64,000 nucleotides of DNA from Trichobilharzia regenti (taxonomy: Eukaryota > Platyhelminthes > Trematoda > Strigeidida > Schistosomatidae): positions 61,538,440 through 61,602,439 of the forward strand of contig OX235262.1 in NCBI GenBank assembly GCA_944472135.2, in the 5' to 3' direction. Position 1 is the first letter of the stretch; every line of letters starts with the position of its first letter. Positions 22,160-33,027 of this stretch are shown piece by piece. Under the pieces are notes generated by a model. It was given only the letters and a program-made list of their open reading frames with translations. It made no database searches and was not told where the DNA came from. Made by a program: the position numbers and the translations under genes.

Positions 22160-23115
22160 GAACTGTCTCAATATTTGGTTTTTGGAAAGGTTCCTAGACA
22201 TTGAGATGAAATATATCGGGTTTGTTATGCGTCCGTCAGGCGAAATTCACGTTGGTTTGTGGATATCCTTGTGCTTGTACATACTGCCTCCGACTACCAA
22301 AATCATTAAAGCGCAGAAGTCTGAGGATAATTCTCCGTTCTCATTGATTTCTGCAATCGATAGCCTCTCCACCATGATGAACACTCCTCCTGTATTGTCT
22401 GCTCGCACTCTGACTTGCATTCATATCACCCATGAGGGTTTTGATGTCACTGTTGTTTGCCATTTTGCGTAAAAAATCTTTCTTCTTCTCTCGTTCCGCG
22501 TTGTCTGTAGCATTGTGTGTTGCATTGGATAGTTGTAAACTTCCTTCCTTTGGAGTTGAATCTTGCTGTCATGATCCTGGATGAAATTAATTCCCATTGC
22601 ATTAGGGCTTTGGCTGCCACTGGTGACATCACGATAGCCACTCCCTCAGTTGTTGTCGTCTGGGCGACCAGACCGTAGTCGATTAGTTGACAATGTTGTC
22701 AGTCCACATCCATTCCATCTGCTCTTGCGGATACCCAGTACTTCTAAGCCATATCTTGGCATCTCTCTATCTTCCTGGGAAGCCTCCCCAGTATCGTACA
22801 TTGTACAAAAATTCCATGTCCCTATTCTTGTTCTAATTTTCATAGACAGAAGACACACCGACTGGTCGACTGGCTTTCCCAAGCCTCTCAACAGCCCACA
22901 GCGTCATTTCGTCTCTCTCATTACAGAGAAGAATGAGTTTGTTTATTACGGTTTTTTATTTTTAATATTTTTCCTGTTCTTTGAAGTTTCTGCAGCAGTT
23001 TGTATAGTTTTGTGGGGTAGGATCGTTGGTCCGGAGTTTAACCCTCCCTCTTTATTCGGGCTTGGGACGGGCTAGAAAACTAGCGAGCCAATAAACTAGG
23101 TGAGGCTGGGAATTC
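22160..23115 (-). mobile_element. RTE-B 5' part (inverted): 5' UTR and endonuclease
   Basis: Minus strand: an untranslated leader (23115 to about 22892), then RTRIGTWNFCTMYDTGEASQ and LEVLGIRKSRWNGCG, the start of an APE-type endonuclease as used by RTE elements. Decayed downstream parts include EERFFTQNGKQQ (22447-22641) and a WISPDGRITNPIYFI-like zone near 22200-22250. This endonuclease nicks target DNA for target-primed reverse transcription. Stops break the frame. It lies in opposite orientation to the RTE-B 3' part that begins 130 bp to the right. Confidence 0.75.
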
Positions 23116-23244
23116 GGAAATATGAATACTAAATTTTAAATGATACTTTTAGCAAAAGATGTCGCTTTTCTGACCCACTGAAGAACCATTTGATATTGAA
23201 AGGATCACTGCTAAGTTTGAATTTCAACAAGTCACACCATCATT

Positions 23245-24262
23245 CACTTCGTATGCAGACGCTGACGAAATGCAGAGTCTTCTAAACACCTTGAGCCGCA
23301 ATCTACGAATGTTTGGCGTGCCATTCGCCCCCGCCAAATGCAAGATGATGTTACAGGACTGGACTACATCGACGCCTAGTTTAAAAATAGGAAGTGAAGT
23401 GGTAGAGCACGTTGACCGCTTCACTTATTTGGGAAGTACCATCAACCGACGCCAACGGGCTGATCTCTGACGAAATCTCAGCACGAATACAGGGGGCTCG
23501 TTTCGCATTTGCCAGTTTACGCCGACTCTGGCGTAGACGAGATGTTCGACTATCGAACAAAGGGCGGGTGTACTGTTCATCAGTCCGCTCCGTCCTCCAT
23601 TATGGTTGTGAGAGCTGGCCACTGAGAGTGGAAGACATGAAAAGACTAGCTGTCTTTGATCATAGATGCCTGCGCTCTATTTCCCGTGTAAAGTGGCATA
23701 ATAAGGTGAGCAACATGGAGGTTAGGCGTCGAGTTCTAGTGAAACATGGGAAATCAATCGACGAAGTTGTGAAGTTACAAAGACTGAGATGGTTAGGACA
23801 TGTGTTACGTATGCCAAGCCATCGCCTCCCTCGACGAGCAATGTTAGCGGATATAGGGTCAGGCTGGAAACAGGCTAGCGGTGGTCAAACAAAAACTTGG
23901 CACCAGTCAATGAAATCCACAACAGTTAGTCTAAGCCACGTAGGAAGGTGTAGACTTCCAGGCTGGGGTCCTCGGGACGGTAAAAATCTATGGTTGGAAA
24001 CAATTGGTGACATGGCTCAAAATCGTTCTCAATGGCTGGCGCAGATGCATCCACTCCTTGTGACTTATGATCTCCAATGAAACTGTTTTATTCTTTGTTA
24101 TTACTCCTCCTTTGTCTCACACCTCTGCTCACTGTCTCTATTATGCTTTTCTTGTACTTTCTTCTCTTGCTTCGCGTGCTACACGGAGTGTGGCGACTTG
24201 AACTTCCGCACATTTGTGTAAAGTTCTATGTCGAAAATAGAAAAACAGACAGACTGAACAAG
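23245..24262 (+). mobile_element. RTE-B 3' part: RT C-terminus and 3' UTR
   Basis: Plus strand: YADADEMQSLL, then RFTYLGSTI, a one-step frame change near 23460, then SDEISARIQGARFAFASL, LHYGCESWPLR, VFDHRCLRSIS and RWLGHVLRMPSHRLPRRAM. These segments follow the RT domain in RTE-like elements. The frame at 23412-24080 runs to a stop, then a pyrimidine-rich 3' UTR ends near 24262. The first catalytic blocks of RT are missing. Confidence 0.75.
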
Positions 24263-24972
24263 TAACCTTTACACTCTAATTAATTCAAAAATGGATGTGT
24301 CTTAGATGCTGACATCAGAATACTACATTACGAAGTTATTTAAAGTAATTTTAGTGTGTTTTGATGATAAGATCGTACAGTCATTATGTTTTGATTTTCT
24401 AAACACGCTTGGACTGTTTTAAATCATTTAATAATCAACTCGTTTTTGAAACTTAATCGATTGTATCATATTTTATTAAATGTGGATGTCGATTTCCCTT
24501 CATTCCTACTTAGCTATGTCATCGTTTATTTTAACATGATGCTTCAAATGTCTGATATCTAACTCGATAAGCATAAGCTCATGATATTATTTTCTATATC
24601 CCTTTCGTGTATCAATAATTTTCTAATGATTTAAATAATCTCATAATTTATTTTTGCTTTATTACCTTGTTATTGATCTTGTTCTTCCGTTCTTCTTTTA
24701 TTCCAGCTCTATACAGTTGACAATAAATACACTAACGAAGTAAAATTGATCCATTTTCCTTTAACAAATATCATAAAGCTACGACAGGTCACTAGATTTC
24801 CAGGATATTCAGTAGTAAATCATTAAAGATCAATAGAAAGAAAATGAAAAACTCAACGAGAAAGGCAAAGTTCAATGGCGCGAATTGTGCAAAATGTATT
24901 TCAACTCCAGGTGAAAGGAATGAGGATCTCAAATGCAGGGTCGAAAAAGCAAAACGGATCTTCATTAATATT
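24263..24972. other. Unassigned AT-rich sequence
   Basis: Nothing recognised. Confidence 0.45.
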
Positions 24973-25225
24973 CAAGTATTGCTTTGTAGGGATTTTGGTT
25001 GATTGTTTTGGGGATTTCATCATGAACTGACATTTGTTAGACAACCATTGGAAAACATGGGAGTACTGGACAGCTGTTTTGTTTTAGTTTTGAACTCTTC
25101 ATCAGTTGGAACCTCGGTGGGTGCGTGATGATGAAGAGTCCCAAACTAGGACGAAATGTCTATCCTTGATTCCAAGGTTTTCCAATGCTTCTCTAACCAA
25201 TGTCAGCTTATGATGAAATCCTTTG
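24973..25225. mobile_element. Head-to-head SINE-A pair, both 5'-truncated
   Basis: A minus-strand SINE-A tail and ribozyme half (24973-25100) meets a plus-strand copy (25101-25225). The plus copy has GATGAAGAGTCCCAAACTAGG and ACGAAAT. No tRNA-like head is complete on either side. The 3' tails point outward, as in the other composites. Confidence 0.75.
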
Positions 25226-26290
25226 ACCAGATATCCATTAATCTGCAATAAATATTGAAATAATCTGCAATAAGCATTAGGAGAGAGATCTGGACTTTAA
25301 GGGTGGAAGACAAGCACGTCACTGTTTCAATATGATTCTCAGATATGGTGCGTAACGAAAACCTTTTTCAACACCCCGATAAAAAACTTTCATCAACAGA
25401 TGCCTTCTCAAAAATACTCACGGTTAGTTGGCCACTTAGAAGAGTCAGTTGGCCAGAAACTCTGAGAATAGATCAACCAACAACCTGTTTTGACTGAAAC
25501 ATATCCTGGAGAAAATGCGGGTGGGTTTGGATGTACAGTGAAGAGAACGTTCAGAGAGGTTGCACACCAGGCATGCTCTCGATTGAGACTCAGATGAAAA
25601 ACAGTAAGTTGTGCGTTGGTTCAAGAATGGCATGTAGGAGCTCAATGGAAGTCGTGGAGGCAACTTCAGAGGAATACAGAAAACCGGACAAAGTGGAGAT
25701 GTGCTGTTATGGTTGTATTTTCCTCCAGGAGCCCAAAAGAATAGCAATAATGATCAGGCAAGATCGAGATTATCATAATGAACAACGCTGTAGCATTTGA
25801 TACAATGAGTGTTAAGTTTGAATGTCAATGGGATCACGTTCACTAATTGGGGATGGAGGTATATCCAGCTGATAGGTCTCAAATAGAAAGAAACATACGT
25901 CTTGAATCCAACTGTTGTTCATCACCAAAAAAGAAATTCACAGTTTATAATCCCCAGAATATCGAGATGTCTCTTCAAAGATTCCACGTCCGAAAATGAT
26001 GATGGGCAATTTCTTTCAGATATATCAACGGGAAATCACACAACTATTCACCATACATAATAATTGATATGAAAAGCAAATAATCTTAAATATCCTGTAA
26101 AACGTGACGTAGATCGGATGTTTAGAATTAGAATTAGAAAATCTCCTTACTTAAATTCAAGCTGACAGAATAATAAGATTATGATAATTTTCTCCGATTG
26201 AACAATATAAATGCAGCAAATTTTGTCACTACTTGTGACAATTTAATTCCATGTTAACGATTGAAGACACTTACTAAAAATTTAGAAGAT
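25226..26290. other. Unassigned sequence
   Basis: No recognisable feature. Open frames on both strands at 25445-25800 are mutual shadows without domain signals. Confidence 0.4.
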
Positions 26291-27410
26291 TGAGTGGTGA
26301 ACAAAGAAAACTTTTTTTTTCGATAAATCTGTCATCAGGTCCTGTTGTTTTAAATTACATTCACTCAGTAGTATATACAGATTATATTTCAAAAGCATCA
26401 GTAAGAGATAATGTGCAATAATATAGTAATAATAAACTCAATACATCGGTTAGGTTAAAGAAATTAACACAGAATTTATGAAGTTATAAGTTCCACGGCA
26501 GGCTAGGGTAACAGTCTCTAGACCTGCTAATATTACTCTCAGAACTATAGTTGATATGAGCGAACTACTATGTGTCCTGATGTTTCGAGTGTTCGGTAAC
26601 TAGAGGCCTTTAGTAATTTATTGGTTACCTTATAGATGGTGGTGGGAGACTCTTCAATGCTAGTTTTTTGGCTTGTTACGTCATGGTGATCTAATATATA
26701 GGCATTCGGCTAGTTCTAACAAAAAGTTTGTTTACCCACACTGGTAACTTTTCCTGAGAATGAACAACTGAGGTCCTAGATCAACGACCAAGATAGCTGG
26801 AGCAGTTGAATTGATATAAACTATAAAATGTAGCTGTCGAAGACATTTTGTTTTGGAGTCACAACAGGTTATGTGATAAAAATAAAAACTGCAGCTTCCT
26901 AGCATCAAAGACACTTTGAATTGACTTCCTCAACTTGTTGGTTATTATTTCACCGGGTATATAATATTTGAGTTGTAGTCGTATATAATGAAGCTTCCTG
27001 TTAACTGATACAAAATAATTTTTTGCTACTCTCTTAGCAGTGTGTTTATTGAGAAACTTTTCAAGGTATCTGTTTTCAATGAAAGTGTTGTACATAACCT
27101 TAATTTCATATTCAGCAGCATCTTCCCTTCTTACCTTGGGCATGCAGTACCACCACCACAGTACATATATATTAGGCACAACTTAGGAACACTATAACGA
27201 GTTTATCAATGTCACGAACGTAGATTACGTAGCAAGCTACCTTTGCATATTGATTTGTAAATAATCCTTGTTTAACCATAATAATAAACACTTTAGAAGT
27301 AACAAACAAACAAAAACCTTATCAAGAAAAGTAACCAAGTGTGAATCTGAAAATTTATAGCATATTTATATTATGCATGTCACAGATGATAATTTCGATT
27401 AGAAAGGTAC
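26291..27410 (-). mobile_element. PLE copy, decayed, with hammerhead-like ends
   Basis: Minus strand: linker segment LHYIRLQLKYYIPGEII and RKSIQSVFDARKLQ (frame 26859-27179), then YQFNCSSYLGR, a GIY-YIG core read as YLG, then frame loss. At its 3' end the minus strand has CTGATGA-N10-GAAA (26318-26338). On the other side, on the plus strand, CAGATGA-UAAU-UUCG-AUUA-GAAA lies at 27383-27405, which may be an inverted end. The RT is absent. Confidence 0.6.
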
Positions 27411-27544
27411 ATAAATTTAACCAAAAGAATAAATGGTCGATTACTAGGTGACAAAAATGACAAACTATGATGCAGGATAAGTAAAGAAAACTAAAGTGGA
27501 ACAAGGAAATAGTTACACTTTAAAAAAGAATCACTAGTTGTCAA

Positions 27545-27830
27545 ATAACCTCGTCCAATTTACTGGCTCGCTAGATTTTTAACCGGTCGCAAGTAGGAGG
27601 GTTGGACGTCGGGCTAGCGATCTTAACCCACAAAACTATACAAACTGCTATAGAAGCTTCAACGCACAATAAAAATATTAAGAAAAATGTAATAAACAAA
27701 CTTATTCTATTGTGTAATGGGAGAGGCGAAATGACGCTGTGGGCTGGTGAAAGCCTTGGGGAAGCTAGTCATCAAGCCGGTGTGTCTTCTCTCTATGAAA
27801 ACAAGAATAAGAGTGAGGACGTGTTGTTGA
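27545..27830 (+). mobile_element. RTE-B 5' end fragment
   Basis: ACTGGCTCGCTAGATTTTTA, CACAAAACTATACAAACTGC and GAAATGACGCTGTGGGCTG match the minus-strand leader and ORF start at 22892-23100. The copy stops after about 100 bases of coding sequence. A 5' end without the rest is unusual for this type of element, which normally loses the 5' end. Confidence 0.6.
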
Positions 27831-28014
27831 AGCCCTTTGTTCCACACGTCAGATAATTGTTGAGGTATTAGGTACGTATCCTCATACAGATGACAGTATC
27901 CCCAGACAATTATACGTTGACTGCTTGTTCCAGTCGTCCGAAATGCAATCCTTTAATTTTGCCGACAGCCACCGCTATTTACAGATAAATTTATACTATT
28001 TATTATTATGGAGT

Positions 28015-28230
28015 ATCGGTGGTTCAGCGGTGTACTTTTGACTAATTACGAGGTTGATCGAGGTTTGATTCCCAGCCAAACCTCTTTAGGCCAGTATTGA
28101 GTCCAGTAAAGATTGAAGGTTGAGCGTGGGACTAGCAAAACCATCCCGCGAGATTCAGTACCACCAATATCGAAATTTCAAAGTTTAAGTCTTGAAGTCC
28201 TAAGTTCCATTTTGGAAATCAAAGGAATAG
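28015..28230 (+). mobile_element. SINE-E copy, diverged
   Basis: Head TCGGTGGTTCAGCGG with GGTTTGATTCCC as B-box, a middle segment with GGCCAGTATTGAGTCCAGTA, and the end CTTGAAGTCCTAAGTTCC. The end resembles the RTE-A 3' end. It is an older or variant member of the family. Confidence 0.65.
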
Positions 28231-28844
28231 AAAGAAACAATTACTGATATAATTTTTTAACTGTAGAAACATTGACGCATAAACTTGTTGTACAGCATTT
28301 CTTACCAATGAAATAACACGACTACCGATTTCATGCTTGCCAGAATTAAAACTAAACATATATATTCAGATGAGTTTGCTCACTTAATTACCCTAAAGCA
28401 ATCTGAATGCCAGTCAACCGGAATAATAGAGCCTTTTTTAATAATACTATTGAATTAAAGTGATTGACAAGTGTATGGCAAAATGTAATTTTTATCATGA
28501 CATATATCAATTTTATATCATATAAGCAAAAGTGTGACCATTGTAACAAGGTTTTGTAATACTTAACTATCAGATAATTGAAATCGGAATATAAGCATGT
28601 TGTTTGCCTGACTGACATTTAGAGCAAATGACTTTTTTGAGTACGTATTAGAGAACTATTTGTATTATTGACGCCTAAGTGATATGATACTGTGTTCTGT
28701 GTAGTATTAAAAGGTTCATCCTGCATTTTAAACGAGCCTATGTATTAGAGTTAAACAGCAAACTGTCAGTCAAAATAAGGTTTCAAATACAATTCTGGGT
28801 AGTTTCATTTTAGTTATGTTCATTGTAAGTGACTTCTACCGACA
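28231..28844. other. Unassigned sequence
   Basis: Nothing recognised. Confidence 0.4.
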
Positions 28845-29030
28845 TGGGTCGGTAGGACAGCGGTTAGAAATCTCGATGACCATGCACATGGTCCGGGGTT
28901 CGATCCCCTGCCGGCGCACACATGATATCAATGGTCGGTTTGCTAAATTTGGGCTAAGGATATCACATGCTGAAAATTCCATAATTGTACCAAAAAATAC
29001 TGCGTGGTTTCAAGCTATAATTAGAAAAAA
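28845..29030 (+). mobile_element. SINE-D copy
   Basis: GGTCGGTAGGACAGCGGTTAG head, GGGGTTCGATCCCC B-box, ATATCAATGGTCGG body and GTTTCAAGCTATAATT end. Confidence 0.8.
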
Positions 29031-30509
29031 ATCAATCTAGACGCCATTTTCGGTAGTGCTCGCATATCATTTTGAGATCTCTTTGCTGCATATTTTATAA
29101 TTTGTCCAAAAACCAGTGGAGGCTATATAATTATTAGAAAAAAATATATCGCATTATTCTCCACCCTAAATGCTATTACAATAATTGCAACACTCAAAAT
29201 TAACTACTAGTTTATTATGATGTAATCAAATAGTCTGTCTAATTACTTTCACTAATTAACACAGAGTAAAATTGTTTCACGAAGAGATTTAATCTTCACA
29301 TCAAATGTTGTGATAGTAATGAAGAACTCGCTAGCATCTAACACATTTAGTGCTTCACCTAACTTTGTTCTCTAACGTAAAGTTGGAAAGTTTTATGAGT
29401 TGTCATCTGCAGCTAAGTACATATGCTTTATTTCCCCCGATAAAGGTAACAATATATCTTGTATATATGTAGTTTTTAATAACAATTTTAACAATGTAGG
29501 AGCATTTTTAACCGAAAAAATATCAACAGTTTTCGGAAACTGGAAAAAGATAGGTCACTACACCGAGTTAAATAATAATCAGGCCTTTTTGTAGATAGGG
29601 TGGATAACTTATTGAAAACTAAATTTTCTATTCAAATATAAGACATTACTTGTAACTTAGTATGGCAGAAACTATGTTACTGTTTTCAATGTTGTATCAG
29701 TCATCAGGATGATGTAGGAATTAAAGTTTTCAATAGTCTTCGAAATGATATTCATTTCTATAGTAGAATAGTTGCTTGGAAAATCCCTCCTGAACGATCT
29801 AATCCCTGTATTGATAAATACTTGGATGATTCACCTATCTTTGTAATTATTATCCATCTTTCACGTAGACTGTATATCATTTTTCTGAAGTCTGCATTGA
29901 ACGGTTATTGAAAGATAGACACTGATGTGCAGAATTGAAAGTTTGCTTGATCGCCCTGAATAAAAGTTGTGACAGAATCTCTGCAGAAGTATCTGCCTTG
30001 AATTGGAGGCGTAAAAACAGAGGCTTTTCTGCACTGTTGCCAGTTCACATTTACGACTACTGTAAACTATGTTGGCCTTAATGAACTTTTCTGGATATCC
30101 GTTCTAGCTTAAAATGAATCGGTTGACCTGGAGTTGTTTCTCTACGCTCTAAATGCTAATCACCTGATCAGATTACGTTTTTATTCCGTCGATACTCTAC
30201 AAATCTATTATAACTAATCACCACCACTGTCTCCTATTTTACCATATTTTGTAATCGATTTCAGCCTACTAGCACGTTTGTCACACAAACACGACTATTT
30301 ATTTTGACACTTGATAACTATTCTGTTATTCTACGTTAAAAATGTATCCGTCGTATAAATGAGCATTATTGTAATGACAATAAATATTACATATTTTATA
30401 ATTGTAAGAACCTGAAGAAGAGAAATTATTGAAAAGAATATTCTTCACTCAGATGAACTTTTAATTCAGGATATGGAAATATTCCACACTATTGAAACAA
30501 AGTTTTTCC
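29031..30509. other. Unassigned sequence
   Basis: About 1.5 kb without a recognisable feature. The open frame at 29400-29594 has no family signal. Confidence 0.4.
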
Positions 30510-30962
30510 CAAATTTCTGAGCGCACTCAAATCATTCACAAGTAATCAGTGACGATTTCTGCCAGAATGATGATATGATGGTAAATTATTGTGGTAACGT
30601 CAAAAAGTTGTAAGCGGAACTTGTGGATGAACAGTAACAGAATACATTCTATTCCAAGAATAATTGGGCTCTGAACAGAAATTAACAAATTTTCTCACTG
30701 ATTGTATCTAATGAATGGTGTATGCAACTATTCAGAACAGAGGAATGTCACTACCAGTTAATTTGGAGTTATGTCAACCATCATGTTATTTCTTCACAGG
30801 CTTAATTGATCGCTGTCGTTAATAATAATACTACAAAAACTAGGGTCATTTATCTTAGACACACTGTATGTATTTCATTATCCAATACTTTGTTCGTGTT
30901 TCAACAGTAGAATGCATACCAACCACCCATGAGTTCTGGTTTCTATTCCCTGTCAGCTGTTT
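30510..30962. repeat. Unassigned dispersed repeat, copy 2
   Basis: Homologous to 20950-21370 in the same orientation, with an extra segment of about 40 bp near 30865-30905. It has no known features. Confidence 0.6.
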
Positions 30963-31317
30963 ATCATTGTTCTGAAGTCTGTAGGTCGTATGTTAACAGG
31001 ATCTTTAACGTTAGACTTCGTCCTTGTTCATTCTCTGACTGTAATGCTCTTTCGTGTGGTTGTGTGATATATCGATAATATATTTCATGGTGTGACTTTG
31101 TTTGAGTGAATCAAAGGTACCTTGAGATCGTAATGCTTCGATATCGTATCGAGAAATAATGGCGTGATTCTTATTGACCGAGATTTTGACCCCCCCCTCC
31201 CCTAATGTTGGGAATATTCTATTTGATTCTAAAATACTTTTTACGGTTCAATTTTGGTTAATTAATTTTATTCAATAGTAGTTACTCTGTACTTTAAAAA
31301 TTCCCCCTCTCTATACC

Positions 31318-31540
31318 TGCTTAACGGCTCTGTCAAGGTGATTTTGAGTCTTTGATGTTGTTATTGCTGAATAGAACCAGACAGACCTATTGACGAATGT
31401 CAGTAGTTTTTCTGTCTTTTTGTGGCTGTGCGTCTCTCAAGTGAGAATTGGACAGCTTCACAGTAGAAGTTAGAGGTCAGTTCCCTTAGTTCAGACCACA
31501 AAGAGCTGGTTCCGGTTAATACAATTTCTATTTAAAATAA
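31318..31540. repeat. Unassigned dispersed repeat, copy 1
   Basis: Homologous to about 41410-41650: both share a GAATAGAACC segment, TCTGTCTTTTTGTGGCT-like and TGAGAATTGGACAGCT-like segments in order. The copy near 41.4 kb directly follows the repeat shared with 13.8 kb, so these may be parts of one larger element. Confidence 0.5.
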
Positions 31541-32714
31541 TCCAATCTTTTCTTTTAATTCTGTAACTTGCTTAGTTGTTGTTGGCTTCCACTAGAATTA
31601 AATATTTTTACTATAAATATTTTCTACATCTAAGTGTCACAATATGATCTGAAACTTAAAATAAAATTCAAACTTCTGCCAATTCGCGATAAATAGCACG
31701 ACCAAAGGACAATGTCATCGGCGTAATACTTTTCCTCAAAGCCAACTCGATGTGTCTCGACGCATTGCACTAGTTACTGCCTAGTATCTAATCGAAACTT
31801 AAAATATTTATATACATAAATAACTCTTAACATAATTTGAGATGTAAGCATTTTTCGAGTTTCAATCATCCAACACGCTATCTTGTGTTCTCTGTACAAT
31901 AAAAAGTTGTACAGCGTCATATTTAAGTGGGAGAAAGTAACTCAACCGAAAGATTTATTCCGCCAAACGCATTACCTAGATCTGTACAATCATTAATATT
32001 TGCATGTATGTCTGATGGAACTACTACTAAGATGTACAGTGAATATACGTTTTACATTAAAATGAAATAGTTTACGTGCAGAATGACAGTATTCCCACGA
32101 GATGTCATTTAGGTCCACTCCGTATAGATTGATTTATGACCAGTCTAGAAAATGGTTATTTAAAGTCAACCGACAATCAAAGGTTTCAAAATGTACAAAA
32201 TGGTATGCAGATGACACTTTTGATATTTCTGGTGATAACAATAGCAATTAAATTGAAACTTAAAATGAAAAAAGGTAACATTCCAATTTTGAAGTTAAGT
32301 TACAGAAGAGGAGTGACGAATGCTTGAAGACATGGATTTGTGGAAAGCTGACATGGAATGATCAACTGACAATTCTCTACAGCCGAGTATTAACTGGTTG
32401 AGAAAGAAAACTAATTCAATGAAATCCTACTCAGGTTTGGTACACAGAAGACGTAAATTTTCTAAGAAAGGTAATAACCGAAAAAACATACTCGTCAGTT
32501 TTGAAAGACAAAAAGGACAGCAAAAACCCGTGGAATTTTATTTATCATATGTATCCAAGATAGTGCTGTATAGGGAAATTAAATTGAATCGTGACATAAC
32601 TGCTGAAATCCTTCTTGAAAACTATATTCTTTGTAGCATTGTGAAGAGTAGTGCTTTCTATATACGTATTCAAATGTTTGTGTATATTTGCAATCCAGGT
32701 TGAATACTAGAATT
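31541..32714. other. Unassigned sequence
   Basis: No recognisable feature. The open frames at 32136-32327 and 32398-32703 are lysine-rich and of simple composition, with no domain. Confidence 0.4.
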
Positions 32715-33027
32715 GAAGCTCGAGCTTTCAAGTTTCGGAAGGAACAGCATTGCTTTTCACAGCATGGAACTGTTAGCCCTGATTCGTTCTGGTCATCTGA
32801 TCCTTAGTATTAGGCTGTTAAAGGCAGCTTCTGATGAAATTCTACAGTCTGCCGGAAATAAAAACATATTTAGTGATTATATATATCATTTCAAATGACA
32901 TGGAAAATACATAAAATAAAGTTTCCGATTCCCACATTTTCTATCATCGAATCCACCTACGTAGGTTTAGTTTTATTAGCAATGAAAGCTGACAAAGAAA
33001 AAGATTAAAACAATTAGTCCCTTTGGT

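Noticed and set aside
22650..23075. 141-codon plus-strand frame
   Set aside because: Shadow of the RTE-B leader and endonuclease on the minus strand, which has family motifs.
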